Below, piece by piece: positions 22,450 through 34,834 of a stretch of 64,000 nt of DNA (its first letter is position 1; every line of letters begins with the position of its first letter). The stretch is from Panopea generosa. Taxonomy: Eukaryota; Mollusca; Bivalvia; Adapedonta; Hiatellidae. Below the pieces are notes generated by a model. It ran no database searches and was not told where the DNA came from. It worked only from the letters and a program-made list of their open reading frames with translations. The stretch is taken from contig CM055895.1 of NCBI GenBank assembly GCA_029582155.1, positions 18,838,787-18,902,786 of the forward strand. The letters are read 5' to 3'. Made by a program: the position numbers and the translations under genes.

Positions 22450-22850
22450 TTATTATCCCTCAACCGACACCCTTGTGTGTGCGCCTGTGGATGTCGGTGT
22501 ACAAGAACCATTACAGTAACTACCTTGTTTACTTTTTGAATTATCACCCTTACTTGTCCAGAGCATAACTAAAAAACTATGCAAGTGATTTTGTTGAATC
22601 TTCACACAATGACAGAGGACAGTGAGACGAAGTGCAGGAAGAATTGATTACTGTTTCTTATGTCTTCATATAATTATTCCCCTTTGTTATTTTACCTTGT
22701 TTTGAACATACTTTGAAATGTTTTCTGAAGTTAATACTTTGAAACTGCATACAATGATAGATAGCATTGACCGGAAGTGGCTAATGCAAGAATTTGCCTC
22801 AGTGGGTGATTGGCCATGTCCAACATGGCTCTAGTTGTATCATATAATGG
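22450..22850 (+). repeat. Dispersed repeat related to the 44570-45340 element
   Basis: Starts with CCCTCAACCGACACCCTTGTG and GGATGTCGGTG. It continues with CTTGTCCAGAGCATAAC, GAATCTTCACACAATGA and GAAGTGCAGGAAGAATTGATTACT. This order parallels the CTTGTCCGGAGCATAAC / TTCATACAATGG / GAAGTGCAGTGTACAAGAA order at 44640-45300, but with only about two diverged units. Non-coding. Confidence 0.55.
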
Positions 22851-23333
22851 TTTTAAGGCCATCATAGTTTGTCGATATGCTTCTTATTACTCATATTTGA
22901 CTGTTAAACAGGTTATCATTTTTATACAGAAATCCAAGAAGATTGGTGTGAACAAAAATTGGTTTGTTTTTTAAACGTTTGAAATTCATCAATTCAATTG
23001 TTCTAGTTTATTTTATTGAAGTTTAATGGGTTTATATTGGTCCTTTGAAATTGTTGTGCCCATTCATTGAGGCCTAAAAACAGAATATCTGGTAAGCTGG
23101 TGCCAGAGGGTTAAATGATGGGCGTTACATATTTAATAAGGTTAATGAAATAAATGATGTGTTTACCATTGAGCCCCAGAGAAAGGAGTCATTTTTTTAA
23201 ATGTCAAAGACAACAATAAAATGACACATAGTAACAAAAATAAATCCCATATCAACCACTCAATGGAAAGAGAAAAACTTGCCCCTAAAGGCGGGTGGCT
23301 GCTTAATACAGGTCAATTATAACTAAAATTTTA

Positions 23334-24420
23334 ACAAGAGTTGTCAGAAGACAACAATGCTCACCGATGGGATAAAACTCACCCTTATGGAAAAATTGAG
23401 ATTGGAGGCAAACTCCAAAAGTTAAACGCAACTAAATGCAAATGTTTAACCTGGGTATCTAGACGCAAAACTAAATCTGAAAGGGCCAAAATTCTGCCAA
23501 AACCCTGAGTTATGGTTCTTGTGTGTTCCATTGATGATGGTGAACACACATGCGAAGTTTCATTAATATCCAATGAGTGGTTGCATGGATATCTTAAACT
23601 TAAAAGCAACTAAATGCAAAAGTTTAACCTGGATGTCTAAGTCCAAAAAGGGCCATATCTGTGCCAAAATGCAATCAAGAGTTATTGTTCTTGTCTCTGT
23701 GTGTTCCATTGATGATGGTGAACACACATGGGAAGTTTCAATCACATCCAATGAGTGGTTGCATAGATATCTTACCTGATAAAAAGCTTTAACCTGAAAA
23801 AGTAAGTCGAAAAAGGGCCATAACTGTGCCAAAATGCAACATAGAGTTATAGTTCTTGTCTCTGTGTGTTCCGTTGATGAGAATGAACACACATGTGAAG
23901 TTTCATTCATATCCAATGAGTGGTTGCATAGATATATCCAATGAGTGGTTGCATGGATATCTTAAACGAAACTAAACAAAAAAGTTTAACCTGGGTGTGT
24001 AAGTCCAAAAAGGGCCATAACTGTGCCAAAATGTAATCCAGAGTTATGGTTCTTGTCTGTGTGTGTTCCATTGATGATGGTGAACACACATGTGAAGTTT
24101 CGTGCACATCCAATGAGTGGTTGCAAAAATATCTTAAACTTAAAACGCAACTAAACGTAAAAGTTAACCTGGGTGTCAAAGTCCAAAAAGAGCTATAACT
24201 GTGCCAAAATGCAATCCAGAGTTATGGTTCTTGTCTCTGTGTGTTCCATTGATAATGGTGAACACACATGCAAAGTTTCATTCACATCCAATGAGTGGTT
24301 GCATAGATATCTGAAACTTAAACGCAAAAGTTTAACCTGGGTGTCTACAGACAACGACTCCGACGATGATGCAGGGGTCATGACAATAGCTCTCCTTGGA
24401 CTTCATCCCGACGAGCTAAA
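23334..24420 (+). repeat. Dispersed repeat family 2, long copy with five ~178-bp tandem units
   Basis: Starts AAGAGTTGTCAGAAGACAAC and ends CCGACGAGCTAAAAAT. Internal units begin with AACCTGGGTGTCTAAGTCC-like phrases near 23448, 23626, 23791, 23986, 24166 and 24335. Each unit carries GGCCATAACTGTGCCAAAA, GTGTTCCATTGATGATGG and TCCAATGAGTGGTTGCAT. Both strands show short open frames in most units, but they are not coding; the copy at 4252-4455 has almost no tandem units. Copy-number change between family members is therefore evident. Confidence 0.88.
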
Positions 24421-24447
24421 AATGGTAAATAGAAAATGTGGCTGTTT

Positions 24448-24502
24448 AAGAAAAGTGGTTGCTTAATAGAGATGACCACTAACACAGATTTGACTGTACT
24501 TA
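24448..24502 (+). mobile_element. MITE family 2 terminal fragment
   Basis: TGGTTGCTTAATAGAGATGA ... CAGATTTGACTGTA matches the right end of the element at 36073-36248. Only the last ~55 bp are present, immediately after the family-2 repeat. Confidence 0.6.
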
Positions 24503-25085
24503 TAAATCACATTCACTGTGATAATGATACATTTTTTCATTTTCATTGTTTCTAACAGAAAACAAAAAAAAATTGAATCTGAATATTTAGAAAGGCTTTG
24601 GCAGAAAACAGTAAACATAGCATTTATTTTATTTGGCCATACATCTCATTTTCTTTTCTTGGTTGGTTTGGAAATATTTGTAACTCAAATCCATTGGAAG
24701 TTTAAATAAATTTGAACCAGAAAAGTACTTAGATGTGACAATAAGTTCCGATATGTACTTTGCCAATTTATCCAATCTGCACACACATAAGAAATATATA
24801 GTCTGTAAGTCTACAAAATATGTAAACTTTACCTTAATAATGCTTTGAAAGTAAGGTAATTTATAGAAAAAAACACTAATATATGAGATAAATACATGCA
24901 TACCAAGTGATTCTCCTACTATGCAATGAACAAAAGTTGTTCAAAGGTGCATTTTGTTAATATTCCGGTCATTCTGTGTATGTTTTCTGTAATTCTAATT
25001 TTTAGGTTGTTTGCAGACTAAACTTGTTGATTGTTCAAAATAGACTTTCATCAGCTTGTAAGATTTTAATGCTTTTTTTCTTCAG

Positions 25086-25150
25086 ATGCTACTGACCACA
25101 GAAATCACATTACTGGTGTAATGTGCACTGGCATTGCAGGCCAATATTTG
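25086..25150 (+). CDS. BRCT exon 1 of 3 (BRCA1-like, strand beta-1 and Thr-Gly motif)
   Basis: A 65-nt exon after a TTTCTTCAG acceptor and before G|GTATGA; it starts in phase 1 and ends in phase 0. It encodes HITGVMCTGIAGQYL, which aligns without gaps to the start of the BRCA1 N-terminal BRCT repeat. It includes the Thr-Gly pair where BRCA1 has the Ser-Gly that contacts the phosphate of bound phosphoserine peptides. The boundary falls at the same residue as the human intron preceding the 88-nt exon (from memory). The upstream exon is not identified. The DATD just before the BRCT start also echoes the SET-domain DAT motif, but the phase does not join the exon at 21409. Confidence 0.68.
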
Positions 25151-25227
25151 GTATGAATATTTATAATATAAACAGTACATAACTACATTGCCTACAGGCT
25201 TTATTCTTAATACATTTAATATTTAGT

Positions 25228-26520
25228 TTTTAGCTCACCTGAGCTGAAGGGTCACAGGTGAGGTTTTGTGATTGCCTTGTGTCCGTTGTCTGTTGTCCGT
25301 CGTCTGGCGTCTGTCGTTAACTTTTAGCTTTTAACAAATTCTCCTCTGAAACCACTGGGCCACTTTTGATATAACTTCACAGTAATGTTCCTTGGGTGAC
25401 TCTCTACTAAGTTTGTTCAAGCCATCTTGATTCATCAAAAAACATGGCGGCCAGGGGGTGGGGTTAGTTTACTATATAAGCTATAGCAAAAACTTAAAAA
25501 ATCTTCTTGTCAGAAACTACTGGCTCGATTTTAAAATAATTTCACAGAAATGTTCCTTGGGTGACTCTCTACCAAATTTGTTCAAGCTATCTTGATTCAT
25601 TAAAAAACATGGCAGCCAGGGGTAGGGGTTAGTTTTATGTCAAATTAATGTCCTTGTTTATAGCATAAATGTATATATATAGCAATTATTATAAGAAGAG
25701 GTAATAACTCTTTAAATAAACTCTTTTTTTGCTTTTATTATCAATATTTTACCAGAATAAGTTTTAAAAGATAATTCATCATCAAAAGATGAATGATACA
25801 ATTATAATCAATGATTGAAATATTATTCATAAATCATGAACCATTTTAAAATAGGTGTTTTTCTGAATATAAAAGTCGGGAGTTTTTATGGTTTAGACAG
25901 GGATGGTTTACTGCTTCATAATAAAGCAATACCATATTTTTAGCCAGTTTCTTCACAGCAAGAAGTCTGCTTGAGATTTTCAGTGTCAAAGTGTACTTGA
26001 AATCTTGGAGGAGGAGCTTAATTGTTTTTGGGGGAGAGTGCACGGCAACAAAGATTCTTTCGAGCGATAGACTTTGGAAAGGCTTGTGTTTGAAACTCAT
26101 AGGAATATTTATTGTGCTGGAACTGTGGATTGTTACATGCACAAACCGTTCTAGAACATAACAGGTTAGTTTTGTGCTGGAGCTGGATTTTTATCTTAGT
26201 TTGAAGACTTAGGTTTGGAACTGTCTTCAAACGTATAGGCAGCTATAGTAAAATCTTCAAAAGCCTTCTTGTCATAATCTACTGACCTGATTTTGATGTA
26301 ATTTCACTGACTTTTACCATGGGTGAACCTCTACCAAGTTTGAACTCTTCTACGCATCTGTTACATCTTCAAAACAAAACAAAATTCTAACTGCTTGCCC
26401 ATCTCATCTTTCTGGAATTTTGAGTGTACATGTATTATATAAACTACTTAAGTTGGGTGATTCAAGGTCAGTCAGGTGAGCAATATTATTATAGGGCTAT
26501 CTTGGCTCTCTTGTTGTGTT
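25228..26520 (+). repeat. Dispersed repeat family 1, copy 2 (longer)
   Basis: Positions 25228-26003 match 3215-3973 in order and sequence, including the AGCTCACCTGAG inverted start and the duplicated TGTTCCTTGGGTGACTCTC unit. The copy probably continues to about 26520, where GTCAGGTGAGCAATATT and CTTGGCTCTCTTG resemble the reverse end of such elements. The part at 26004-26230 has no counterpart in copy 1. This repeat lies in an intron of the BRCT-bearing exon series. Confidence 0.8.
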
Positions 26521-26688
26521 TAAAGCATCTGAGCAAAGATGAAAGTGAGCTATTCTGATCACCATGTACATCCAAATCTATTGGTAAACATTTTGTTTTG
26601 TACACTAGCACCTACATTTTTAACTGAACTATTCTATGAAAAGGGTAGGCTTTTTACCTTCCCATGCATCAGTGCTAATTTTTATTTT

Positions 26689-26904
26689 AACCTTTACTTC
26701 ATATAGACGCCTTTGGACACCTAATATAGCTCTAAGGCTTTTGAATTATTGAGTGAATTATGTATATATTAACTGACAGAGTGGAAAACAGTGCAGGAAG
26801 AGTTCAGATTGCTCGTAATGTGCAATCTGAACTCTTCCTGCACTGTTTTCAAAGGCCTTCTATGATTCGTGCAAGAATACGTGTATCTATGGAGTAAAGG
26901 GTTA
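26689..26904 (+). mobile_element. MITE family 1, copy with long internal palindrome
   Basis: Ends AACCTTTACTTCATATAGAC and ATCTATGGAGTAAAGGGTTA form inverted repeats. The centre reads GAAAACAGTGCAGGAAGAGT, TCAGATTGC, a short loop, then GCAATCTGA and ACTCTTCCTGCACTGTTTTC, a palindrome with arms of about 31 bp. Non-coding. Confidence 0.9.
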
Positions 26905-27352
26905 ACTATCTGAGGCTTAAATGTTCTGTTTCTTTGTATTGGGTTTTGTGCTTTGTGACAGTACGCGATATACTGTCTCAAGTAGACTTCTTCCTTACAA
27001 AATTGGAGATGGATATTCGTGGCTGTAGAAGAACATTACAGGCTTGGTGGGAATTCTCAGACAAGTTATTGAACTGGCCAAAAACGATACTTTTCAGTTT
27101 ATCCTCGAATTACAACACATGAATTTTCAAAATTTGTGTTATTTCATGTTGTGTGCTCTCTAGCAAAATCATTTGATCTGCGCCAAACTTACACAGAAGG
27201 TGTATGTCGTTAATATCTCAACTGACCAACTTTTAATGTGGCAGTACATGGGTCTTGCTTTATCAAAAATACAGCTCTAGTAACTTATTTGGAAGATATA
27301 TTTTTTTAAAAACTATTAAGCTATCAATCATAATTCAAACCAAATGTTGAGA

Positions 27353-27592
27353 AATAAAGATTGAATGATTGAATATTTAGCTTCATTTTAATGTCATAAT
27401 CACTGTTTCCTGGGATCCTGGAAGGTTAACCAGTACTCAAGCTCACCCCATCTCTGCAAGTAACTGATAACTTTCCCACTTGAATCCACAGTGAGAGACG
27501 AATGATATTAAGATACAATGTCAGTATTCCAACTCTAGACCTCTGGCTTCATAGTCGGATGCATAACCAACTGAGCTAATCTGGTCTGGCCA
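27353..27592 (-). mobile_element. tRNA-derived SINE, family B, diverged minus-strand copy
   Basis: Left end GATTGAATGATTGAATATTT is the tail. The body includes GTTTCCTGGGATCC, GTAACTGATAACTTTCCCAC and GAGAGACGAATGATA. The right end (CAACTGAGCTAATCTGGTC) is the complement of the tRNA-like box A. More substitutions than the copy at 36464, so older. Confidence 0.83.
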
Positions 27593-27739
27593 AATTAGGA
27601 AAATGAACTGAATTGTTTTGCAAATGCAACATTATTGCTATGGAATTCAAGAGAATTATAACCTTCACTGTTTGAAATATTCTGAAACTATGAAATGCTA
27701 TTCTGAAAATGTATAGGCACTCTCTTTTTTATAATTTAG

Positions 27740-27827
27740 AAATCAGTTCAGACCATGGCAAAAATGTACGGATGTGAATACCACATGCAGTACCATGCCA
27801 ACCTTTCACACATTATTGTGAGAACAG
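27740..27827 (+). CDS. BRCT exon 2 of 3 (BRCA1-like, 88 nt)
   Basis: Exon after ATAATTTAG and before G|GTAAAT, phase 0 to phase 1. It encodes 29 residues (KSVQTMAKMYG through NLSHIIVRT) plus the first base of an Asp codon. This aligns ungapped with the BRCA1 BRCT-1 helix alpha-1 and strand leading to THVVMKT-D. The exon is 88 nt long, and in human BRCA1 the corresponding exon is also 88 nt and ends on the first base of Asp1692 (recalled, not looked up). Same length, same phases and same residue make homology to BRCA1 far more likely than to a generic BRCT protein. It follows exon 25086 in phase. Confidence 0.78.
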
Positions 27828-27829
27828 GT

Positions 27830-30800
27830 AAATATGTATATATATCGAGCCATGTGTTCACATTTGTTTTAAATGCTCCCTGTGAATATCAAATTTGTTT
27901 AAATAAGGGGGACAGTGTCTATTAGGACCCAGTGGCAGGAATATTAAGGGAAATATTTTTATTTAATTTTTAATCGTATTGCAGATTTGAACATTGTTAT
28001 GTCATAAAAGTTAAAAATAGGTGAATTATTATCAATAAGGAGACTGTAGGGGCACAAAAATTAAGTATTTTTAGAAAAATATTTTTTCTCAAGACCTGAC
28101 AAATTTGTTCATAATGTAGTAAAAATGACAATTTAGGGTTATTAGTCATCTACCTAGTTTGTATAAGCTTGGTCCCTTGGGACAAATTCAGGGCCACTTT
28201 AGAGGTCACAGGGAAAACTTTATAAATAAATTTCTCTAAAAGTGCATCATTATTGCATTTGGATTGAAACATCATACAAGGTTTTGCAAGACATACTCAA
28301 TTTAGTAATAAATATCTTGTTTTATTGGATTGGTCTCCATAAAATTTATACTTTTGTAACAAATATGATTCAAATAGTAGAGTATTACCTCTAGCCATGT
28401 GTCTTCAGGTTATTCCAGTAAAATCTATATGGGGTGGGCTGAAGGCACTTTTTTCATGGGTAACCTGTGACAACACAATACAGTTTGATATTTTATAAAG
28501 AAACAAGTCTTTAACATTTTAATAGCATGCAAAAAAACAAAAAAATGCCTGAGCAAACAGTGTAGGCCAATATCAGATCTGATCAGGGTCTACATAGCTT
28601 GCCTTTTTTAACAGAAAGCAGTCATTGACAAGATTTATCCATCTATAAGTTAGATATTTAGCAAACTATTGTCTTCTGTAAGGAGAAATTGTTTTCTTTT
28701 AGTGTTGCAACTTCAACGAATTAAGTGTTGACCATATTCAGAAATACACAGTGTGAAAGTATACTTTGTTGCAGTCAGAATTAATGCTTAATTGCTGTTT
28801 GCACTCCATTATGGGTGGAATAAATTTGAAATAAATTTCTTGTCTTCTTAGTATTTTGAAAAGCATCCAGTTGGTAAATGAGAAGCATCCATGAGATGGA
28901 GCGTTAATCGCTCCTGTTTTCAGTTCATGAGGTCCCAGGTGCACTGATTACCAACTCTGAAATACTGTTGACAAAATCATCCAACCTATGTAGGCAAATG
29001 AAATATTTGTGATATAAATTGTATGATCACTTTCTCAAAAGATTTTTTCATAGTAAATATATTCATAAACTAGGTAAATAAGTTATTAAAAGGTTTCAAA
29101 AGAACAAGAGTACTGAAAACTGACAAGGCTGAACTTAATATCCAGAACAATTAAACTTTGCCTTTTAAGCATTTAATGTTAGAACAACTGTTACAAACTC
29201 TTTATGGATACAGTCTACATCAACTTGCATAATTAACTCATATCGCAAGATTACCTGTCTTGGGGTATAAAGTATACATGTCCAGAAACTCCAGATTAGA
29301 TTGCTGACTACGTTCCTAAAGACAAGAAATCTCATGATAAATGGCATCTAAATAATAGTACACACAAACTACTGTATTAACCCTAAATATTCAGACTGAA
29401 CTGCTTGAGCAAGGAGCATTCTGATCATGGTCTGCACTTTTTCCCAAAAGTGTTTTGAAACATTCCCTGATAGGACAAATGGACTTTCCAAAATTCAGAG
29501 ATGGAAGACTTTTGTGTCCTTACAAAAATTGTTCAGGTGTTCAAATTTTTAAAGTAAATACAATAATTTAACCCAAAATATTTGGCCATGTTTTTAAATG
29601 TTTCCTGATTACTTGACAACTTAGCAGCTCTTCCATGAGACTCAACCCTGTAAACCACTTTATTTACGTATGTGAGAACTCCCAAATTCCACAATGATGA
29701 CAATACTGTGAATGTTTTGTTGCCACTTAAAAGCACTATAAATTCTTTAATACAGGGACAGTCTCAAAGATTTAAAAAGTAATTTGCTGTGAATAATCAC
29801 AGCATTGACAAAACATGGAAGCTACTCACTGAATAAGAAAGCTGGTTTACTGGAACTTCAGCTATACAAAAAGTTAATACAATTTTGATTAGACCGTTAA
29901 TATTATACCTTGGAACAATATATTAAAAAGTTAAAAAAATACCCTTATATCATCACCTTGTGTTCTTCCAACTAGCAATGACACCGACTAGACATAATGC
30001 TGCAGTTAACACGAGTATTTGGCGATAATAATCAAAAGATTATTTTTTTTGCTTTTTGACAGAAAACGTGTTGTGGTATCTCAGAATTCTAATGAGAGGT
30101 CACAACACGTGTTTTTATGGAGAAACAAAAAAGTTATCCTGGAATTATCATCAATTACTCCTCTTAATTGTAGCTCTGTATGATAATGAATAGAATGAAT
30201 AGGATTTTACAGCATTATAGCTTATTTAACGCCAACAGGAAGGAAGATTCTAGGTTCACTGTGCATGTACAATAACAACATATTAACATAGTTTAAAATG
30301 ATACATTAAGGGATGAATATGCAGAATGAACCTAGAACCTTGATAAATGCAGAACTACAAAGTTTCAGCAAATTCTATCGTTTTACTCTAATTGTCAGTT
30401 CTTGCGACATGCATGAGCCACAATGATCCTATTCTTGCCAACACTCATATGGCTCCATGACAAAAATGATAAAATGAACACGACACCCATTTGGAGGATT
30501 TCTACCCTGCTGCCGAGATCGACAGTGATTCTTTTCTTAGTCGAAACCACACTAGAATAAAAAATGTAGTCCAAGATAAAGAACAAAATATACTTTATTA
30601 ACCGAATATGTTATTATGAAATGATGTCATTCCAATTTTTAGATGGAACCTACCTTATTAGGGATGACAGCACATTTATCTGTTAAATGAATTATGCAAC
30701 ACAATGAATTCAATATTAATGTGGGACCTGTATTGGACGAGCCCAACTATAAATAGAATGACGTAGTTTTGTAATAGCATATTCGCTTTATACACAAACA

Positions 30801-31210
30801 TCTTGATTACAATCACATTATTTTGGCCACATTATAAATGCCATGTGCAAAAAAGATTGGCATGTACATCAGGGCAGTCTAGTCACATCACTTTGTGTAA
30901 TTGGGATGAATCTGATCAGACTGCAGGGATTCAGAGGAAAATTCAAGTCTTTGATGTTTACTTGTGGCACTATACAGGTTTTATCCTGCAGGGGCTTGTT
31001 AAGTCCATTTTATTGTCTTCTCAGCATGATTCAAAGCAACTTTTGATCAGAGAAAAAGGAACCATCCATGTTCCTTAAACAAACCATTTCACATTTACAA
31101 AAGTAGTACACCACATATTACGAAGACTCAGTTTTGAATTATCAAACACATCCCTTTACAACAGACTTAATCAGCAAAGATGAGAAAAAATTAAGATTCT
31201 GTAATTAAAG
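27830..31210. other. Intronic stretch, no gene seen; small hairpin at 30063-30115
   Basis: About 3.4 kb of AT-rich sequence inside the candidate intron. A small inverted repeat (CGTGTTGTG ... CACAACACG) lies at 30063-30115. Open frames are short and lack recognisable domains. Confidence 0.45.
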
Positions 31211-31214
31211 CTTT

Positions 31215-31475
31215 TAACTCTGCCTATCACTCCTGGGGTCGTGAGTTCAAATCCCCGCCCCGCAACAGCCTCCATGATGATTGATATAAGACATTGTGTC
31301 TCATTATCATTCGTCTCTCACCACTGATTCAAGTGGGAAAGTTATAAGTTACTTGCAGAGATGGGGTGTGCTCGAGTACTGGTTAATCCAAGGAAACAAT
31401 GGTTAGGTTAACTGATCATCTGTTAGCCCTCAATGGCATAAAAATGACGCTAACTATTCAATCAATCAATCTTAA
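31215..31475 (+). mobile_element. tRNA-derived SINE, family B, 5'-eroded copy
   Basis: The tRNA-like head is damaged, but box B (GTGAGTTCAAATCCCCGCC) is intact. The body and tail match family B: CATTATCATTCGTCTCTCAC, GTGGGAAAGTTATAAGTTAC, GGTTAGGTTAACTGATC and TATTCAATCAATCAATC. It abuts the LINE fragment that follows on the other strand. Confidence 0.87.
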
Positions 31476-31494
31476 CTTTACATATCATCACAAA

Positions 31495-31885
31495 ATTTAT
31501 CAAACTCGAGTGCGGGTGTCGCTGCGCTGGGGAAACCTGTCTGAGGGGATGTCTACAAGGTTGTTCTGTATCTTGTACATTATAGCTAGTCTGCTGCGTC
31601 TTCGGCGACATACGAGGGACTCCCAGCGAAGGTCAGACATCATATTGGTGGCACATCCTGGGGTCTTGGTAGAATAGTCATTGAAGACGTATCTGGCCGC
31701 TCTCCTCTGCACCTGTTCGAGGTTCTGGATAGTGGTTTTGGTGTGGGGGTCCCAAACAGTTGAGACGTTTTCCATTATGGGCCATACTATGGCTTTGTAG
31801 TAGGCAGCCTTGACTGTTGGCGTGCACTCTCTAAGGTTCCAACGGAGAAAGCCAACAGTACGGATGGCTTTGCTCAGCTAGTAGA
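31495..31885 (-). pseudogene. LINE (CR1/Jockey-type) reverse transcriptase C-terminal fragment
   Basis: On the minus strand the sequence encodes GFLRWNLRECTPTVKAAYY, IVWPIMENVSTVWDPHT, NLEQVQRRAARYVFNDYS and LRWESLVCRRRRSRLAIMYK. This is the thumb/connection segment just after the reverse transcriptase domain of non-LTR retrotransposons, with the family hallmarks WDPHT and QRRAARFV. The fragment has lost both the catalytic YxDD region and the element's 3' end. The frame is largely intact over about 130 codons, suggesting moderate age. Subfamily is inference. Confidence 0.85.
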
Positions 31886-31889
31886 CCAA

Positions 31890-34060
31890 TAATATTCTCC
31901 AGTGAGTGGGAATCTTCCAAGTCTTCTGCATGATTCTCCAACATATACTTTATATTTCTTGATGGCAAATAAAAATCTTGAGTAGTAAGACATGCAGGGA
32001 GTTCTTTATTTTTACATTCTGTTTCATAAAAATCAGCAATTTGAGACTTGTTCATATGTCAAGTAATGATATTCTGGCAGTTTTAACAACATCGATGATT
32101 GGCTGTTAGTCAAACTTCCTGCAAGATAAGCCAGACCTTTCATCTGGCTTATACACTGTGTGACCGTAATGATCCAGGGTCACATGCCAGATTGTATAGG
32201 TGATAAGTAGACAATACCATGGAAGAAGACAGGCCATAAGAGAGGCAAACCTTTTACTATATCAACCCTGAAGGCTTTACCATAAAATTGGTTTGCATCT
32301 GGTGTTCGGTCACATATTTAGACAAAAATGATCCCAAATTATTTAAGAAAAGCCGACTGTGAAAATGGGACAGTGGAAAAGCACTTATTTCACCTTTTGT
32401 ATATGTTGAACAGCATCAGAGGCTGCTTATGCTATTATCAGGATTTCAGACACGAATTTGCTGTTGGATCTAAAAGTCTGTGTATTTATCAAGTGACATG
32501 ACAGGTCTGAACTACATCTGCAGCTGCCAATAAAGAGCTTGCTCTTACTACAAAAATGTTTAGAGCTTAAATGAGGAAGTTAATAGCCTCTGTCATTGTG
32601 ACAGTTTAAATCATACCACTGTCACAACCTGAAGTGATTCGCGTCGACAGTTTGTCACAGATTCATGTCAATCTGATGCAGAAAACCGGGTATACTTTGA
32701 TCTATATAGTCAATTATTTACTGGAAACAGCTATAGTTTAAAACCTTTTTACATTATTGAGTTTCACTTATTACACGTATCAGTAGTTTCAAAGCTACAA
32801 TTGACCATGTGTGCATTAGTAGAGGTTTAAAACCACGAATTAACAAATCCTAGTTGAATATGTATGTAAAATGAAAGTAGAAGTGATATTTTCAATAAAA
32901 ATATCCATCAATAATTTCCAAAATATCAGTTGTATAACTAATTTTGTTTAAAAAAGGGTATAATTAATTGATTTTACTTATACTATGTGAAACATACCAT
33001 TTAAAAAAGCAGTTAAATGTCACAGATTTATGTGGATGTTGATTTAAATGTCACAGATTCACCTGTACATGGTCACTGCTTCTAGTCGGTACTATTGGCA
33101 GGACTGGACATATATTTTGTCAAAGATTCCTGATTGTATTGTAATCTGGATGTACGCCTATCATTGATAAGATGTCCCATTTTCTTAGCCAATAAAATCG
33201 CTCAGATTTTTTGAAACAGGACATTCCATTTTACATAGAATGTCATGACTGTCAGTAGATGTTGACTTCTTTCCTCTGCCAATGAAATTGTTCCAGGAAC
33301 GAGAAAATAGAGCTTTTAAATTATTTTGTGAGGATGTACGGTTAGTCAAATAATTTCTAACCTAATGTGGCATGTTCCAAAACCATGTCAAATAGCAAAA
33401 ACAGTATCTATTCATGTAAACAGGGTAAGCTCACCACCACCAGTAGGGGAAAGCCAAACGATTGGATTATATCCGCTGCTTCATTCGTTCAAAGATCGTT
33501 GTTTTTCCAATCCAAACGTATATTTAACAAGCAAATTCATAAGTCAATCATTTTTCACATCCTTACTGCTTGATTTTGTATAAATCAGGCCGATATATTG
33601 TCTTTACTTACCAACACGTGGGATCCGCCATGTCGGAAACTTTCAGCTTGGGGAGATTACTCTTAGGACTACAGAACCGAACACAATAGAATATAATAGC
33701 CTAGACTGTGGCCGTGACAATCCACTCATTAGCAAACTAGCGCCGAGTCGCGCAAGCGATCCTATTTTCAGCGACATTTTTGCGTTTGGAATAATTTATT
33801 ATTCCTAAATCAAACTCAAAACATAGGAAATTATTTTACTTGTTTGAAAATCAGACAACATACAACATAATCATGTCTAGTGCAATATAACCTGCAAGAA
33901 ATTAAAAAAATTCAATGACCTTACCTTCCAACCTATGGCTATTAAAAATAGATGTGCCATCCGCCCACCCGTTATGGTAAAATTTTACATATATAGAACT
34001 CTATATTTAGAGAAAAAAAAGAAACTGTAAGAGGTATGGTTTAACTATCTTAAATTTAGC
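31890..34060. other. AT-rich stretch, no gene seen
   Basis: About 2.2 kb. A minus-strand open frame at 31831-32055 has protein-like composition (KNKELPACLTTQDFYLPSRN) but no recognised domain. It overlaps the LINE fragment end and may be part of an unrelated relic. Otherwise nothing is supported. Confidence 0.4.
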
Positions 34061-34063
34061 ATA

Positions 34064-34770
34064 TATATATATAGAGAGAGAGAGATAATTATTTGTGAAT
34101 AACCAGACATAGAGGTACAGACTACGGTGAGTGCGCCTAGCTAAAATGCAAACTATAGATACAATATCAAGGCCTCTGCCAAACCATAATTTTGGTGTCG
34201 ACCATGACTTATATACTATGGAATTACATGCAACACATCAGGACAGGGTGGACAAATTTACATACATAAACTGATAGCTTTATATGAGTAGGATCCAGTT
34301 AAGGATTCATGACTACTCACATGCTATATAAAGGACACATTTATAAACCCGTTGGATCATATAGATACAGTGAATTCATATATATTTAATTTCATAAAGG
34401 GAGATTATTAAATTCACAACAACGGAATTTACGATTTTTTGGATCTTTTCAGATGCTCATTGCATGATATATATATAGAGATAATTATTTATGAAAAACC
34501 AAGACATAAATGTACAGACCAAACTATGGCGAGTGCGCCTAGCTACAATGCAAACCATAGATACAATATCAACAAGGCCTCTGCCAAACCAATAAATTTG
34601 GTATTGACCATGACTTATATATATGCAACACATCTGAACTGAACGGACAATTTACGTACACAAACTAATAGCTTTATATAAGTAAGATCCAGTTAGGATT
34701 CATTACTATTCACATGCTATATAAAGAGTAAAAGGTAGTTAAATTCACAACAAAGGAATTTTTATATAAA
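34064..34770. repeat. Tandem duplication of a ~370-400-bp segment
   Basis: Copy 1 (about 34064-34434) and copy 2 (about 34464-34770) share ATAATTATTTRTGAA, GAGTGCGCCTAGCTA, CATAGATACAATATCAA, GGCCTCTGCCAAACC, GACCATGACTTATAT, TAATAGCTTTATAT, CACATGCTATATAAA and TTAAATTCACAACAA in the same order. Each copy starts at an AT/AG simple repeat. Both lie in the candidate intron upstream of the third BRCT exon. Confidence 0.85.
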
Positions 34771-34786
34771 TAATAAAATTCCATTG

Positions 34787-34788
<2 letters not shown>

Positions 34789-34828
<40 letters not shown>
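34789..34828. repeat. (TA)n microsatellite
   Basis: About 20 uninterrupted TA dinucleotides directly after the second copy of the local duplication. Confidence 0.95.

Positions 34829-34834
<6 letters not shown>

Noticed and set aside
23385..24466. Open frames on both strands around 23.4-24.5 kb
   Set aside because: They track the 178-bp tandem units of a dispersed repeat, not a gene.
31831..32055. Minus-strand frame as a separate gene
   Set aside because: Overlaps the LINE fragment boundary and shows no domain or splice context; insufficient support.
34439..34642. Open frame MDLFRCSLHD... (67 codons)
   Set aside because: Lies in the duplicated non-coding block; the other copy does not keep the frame.
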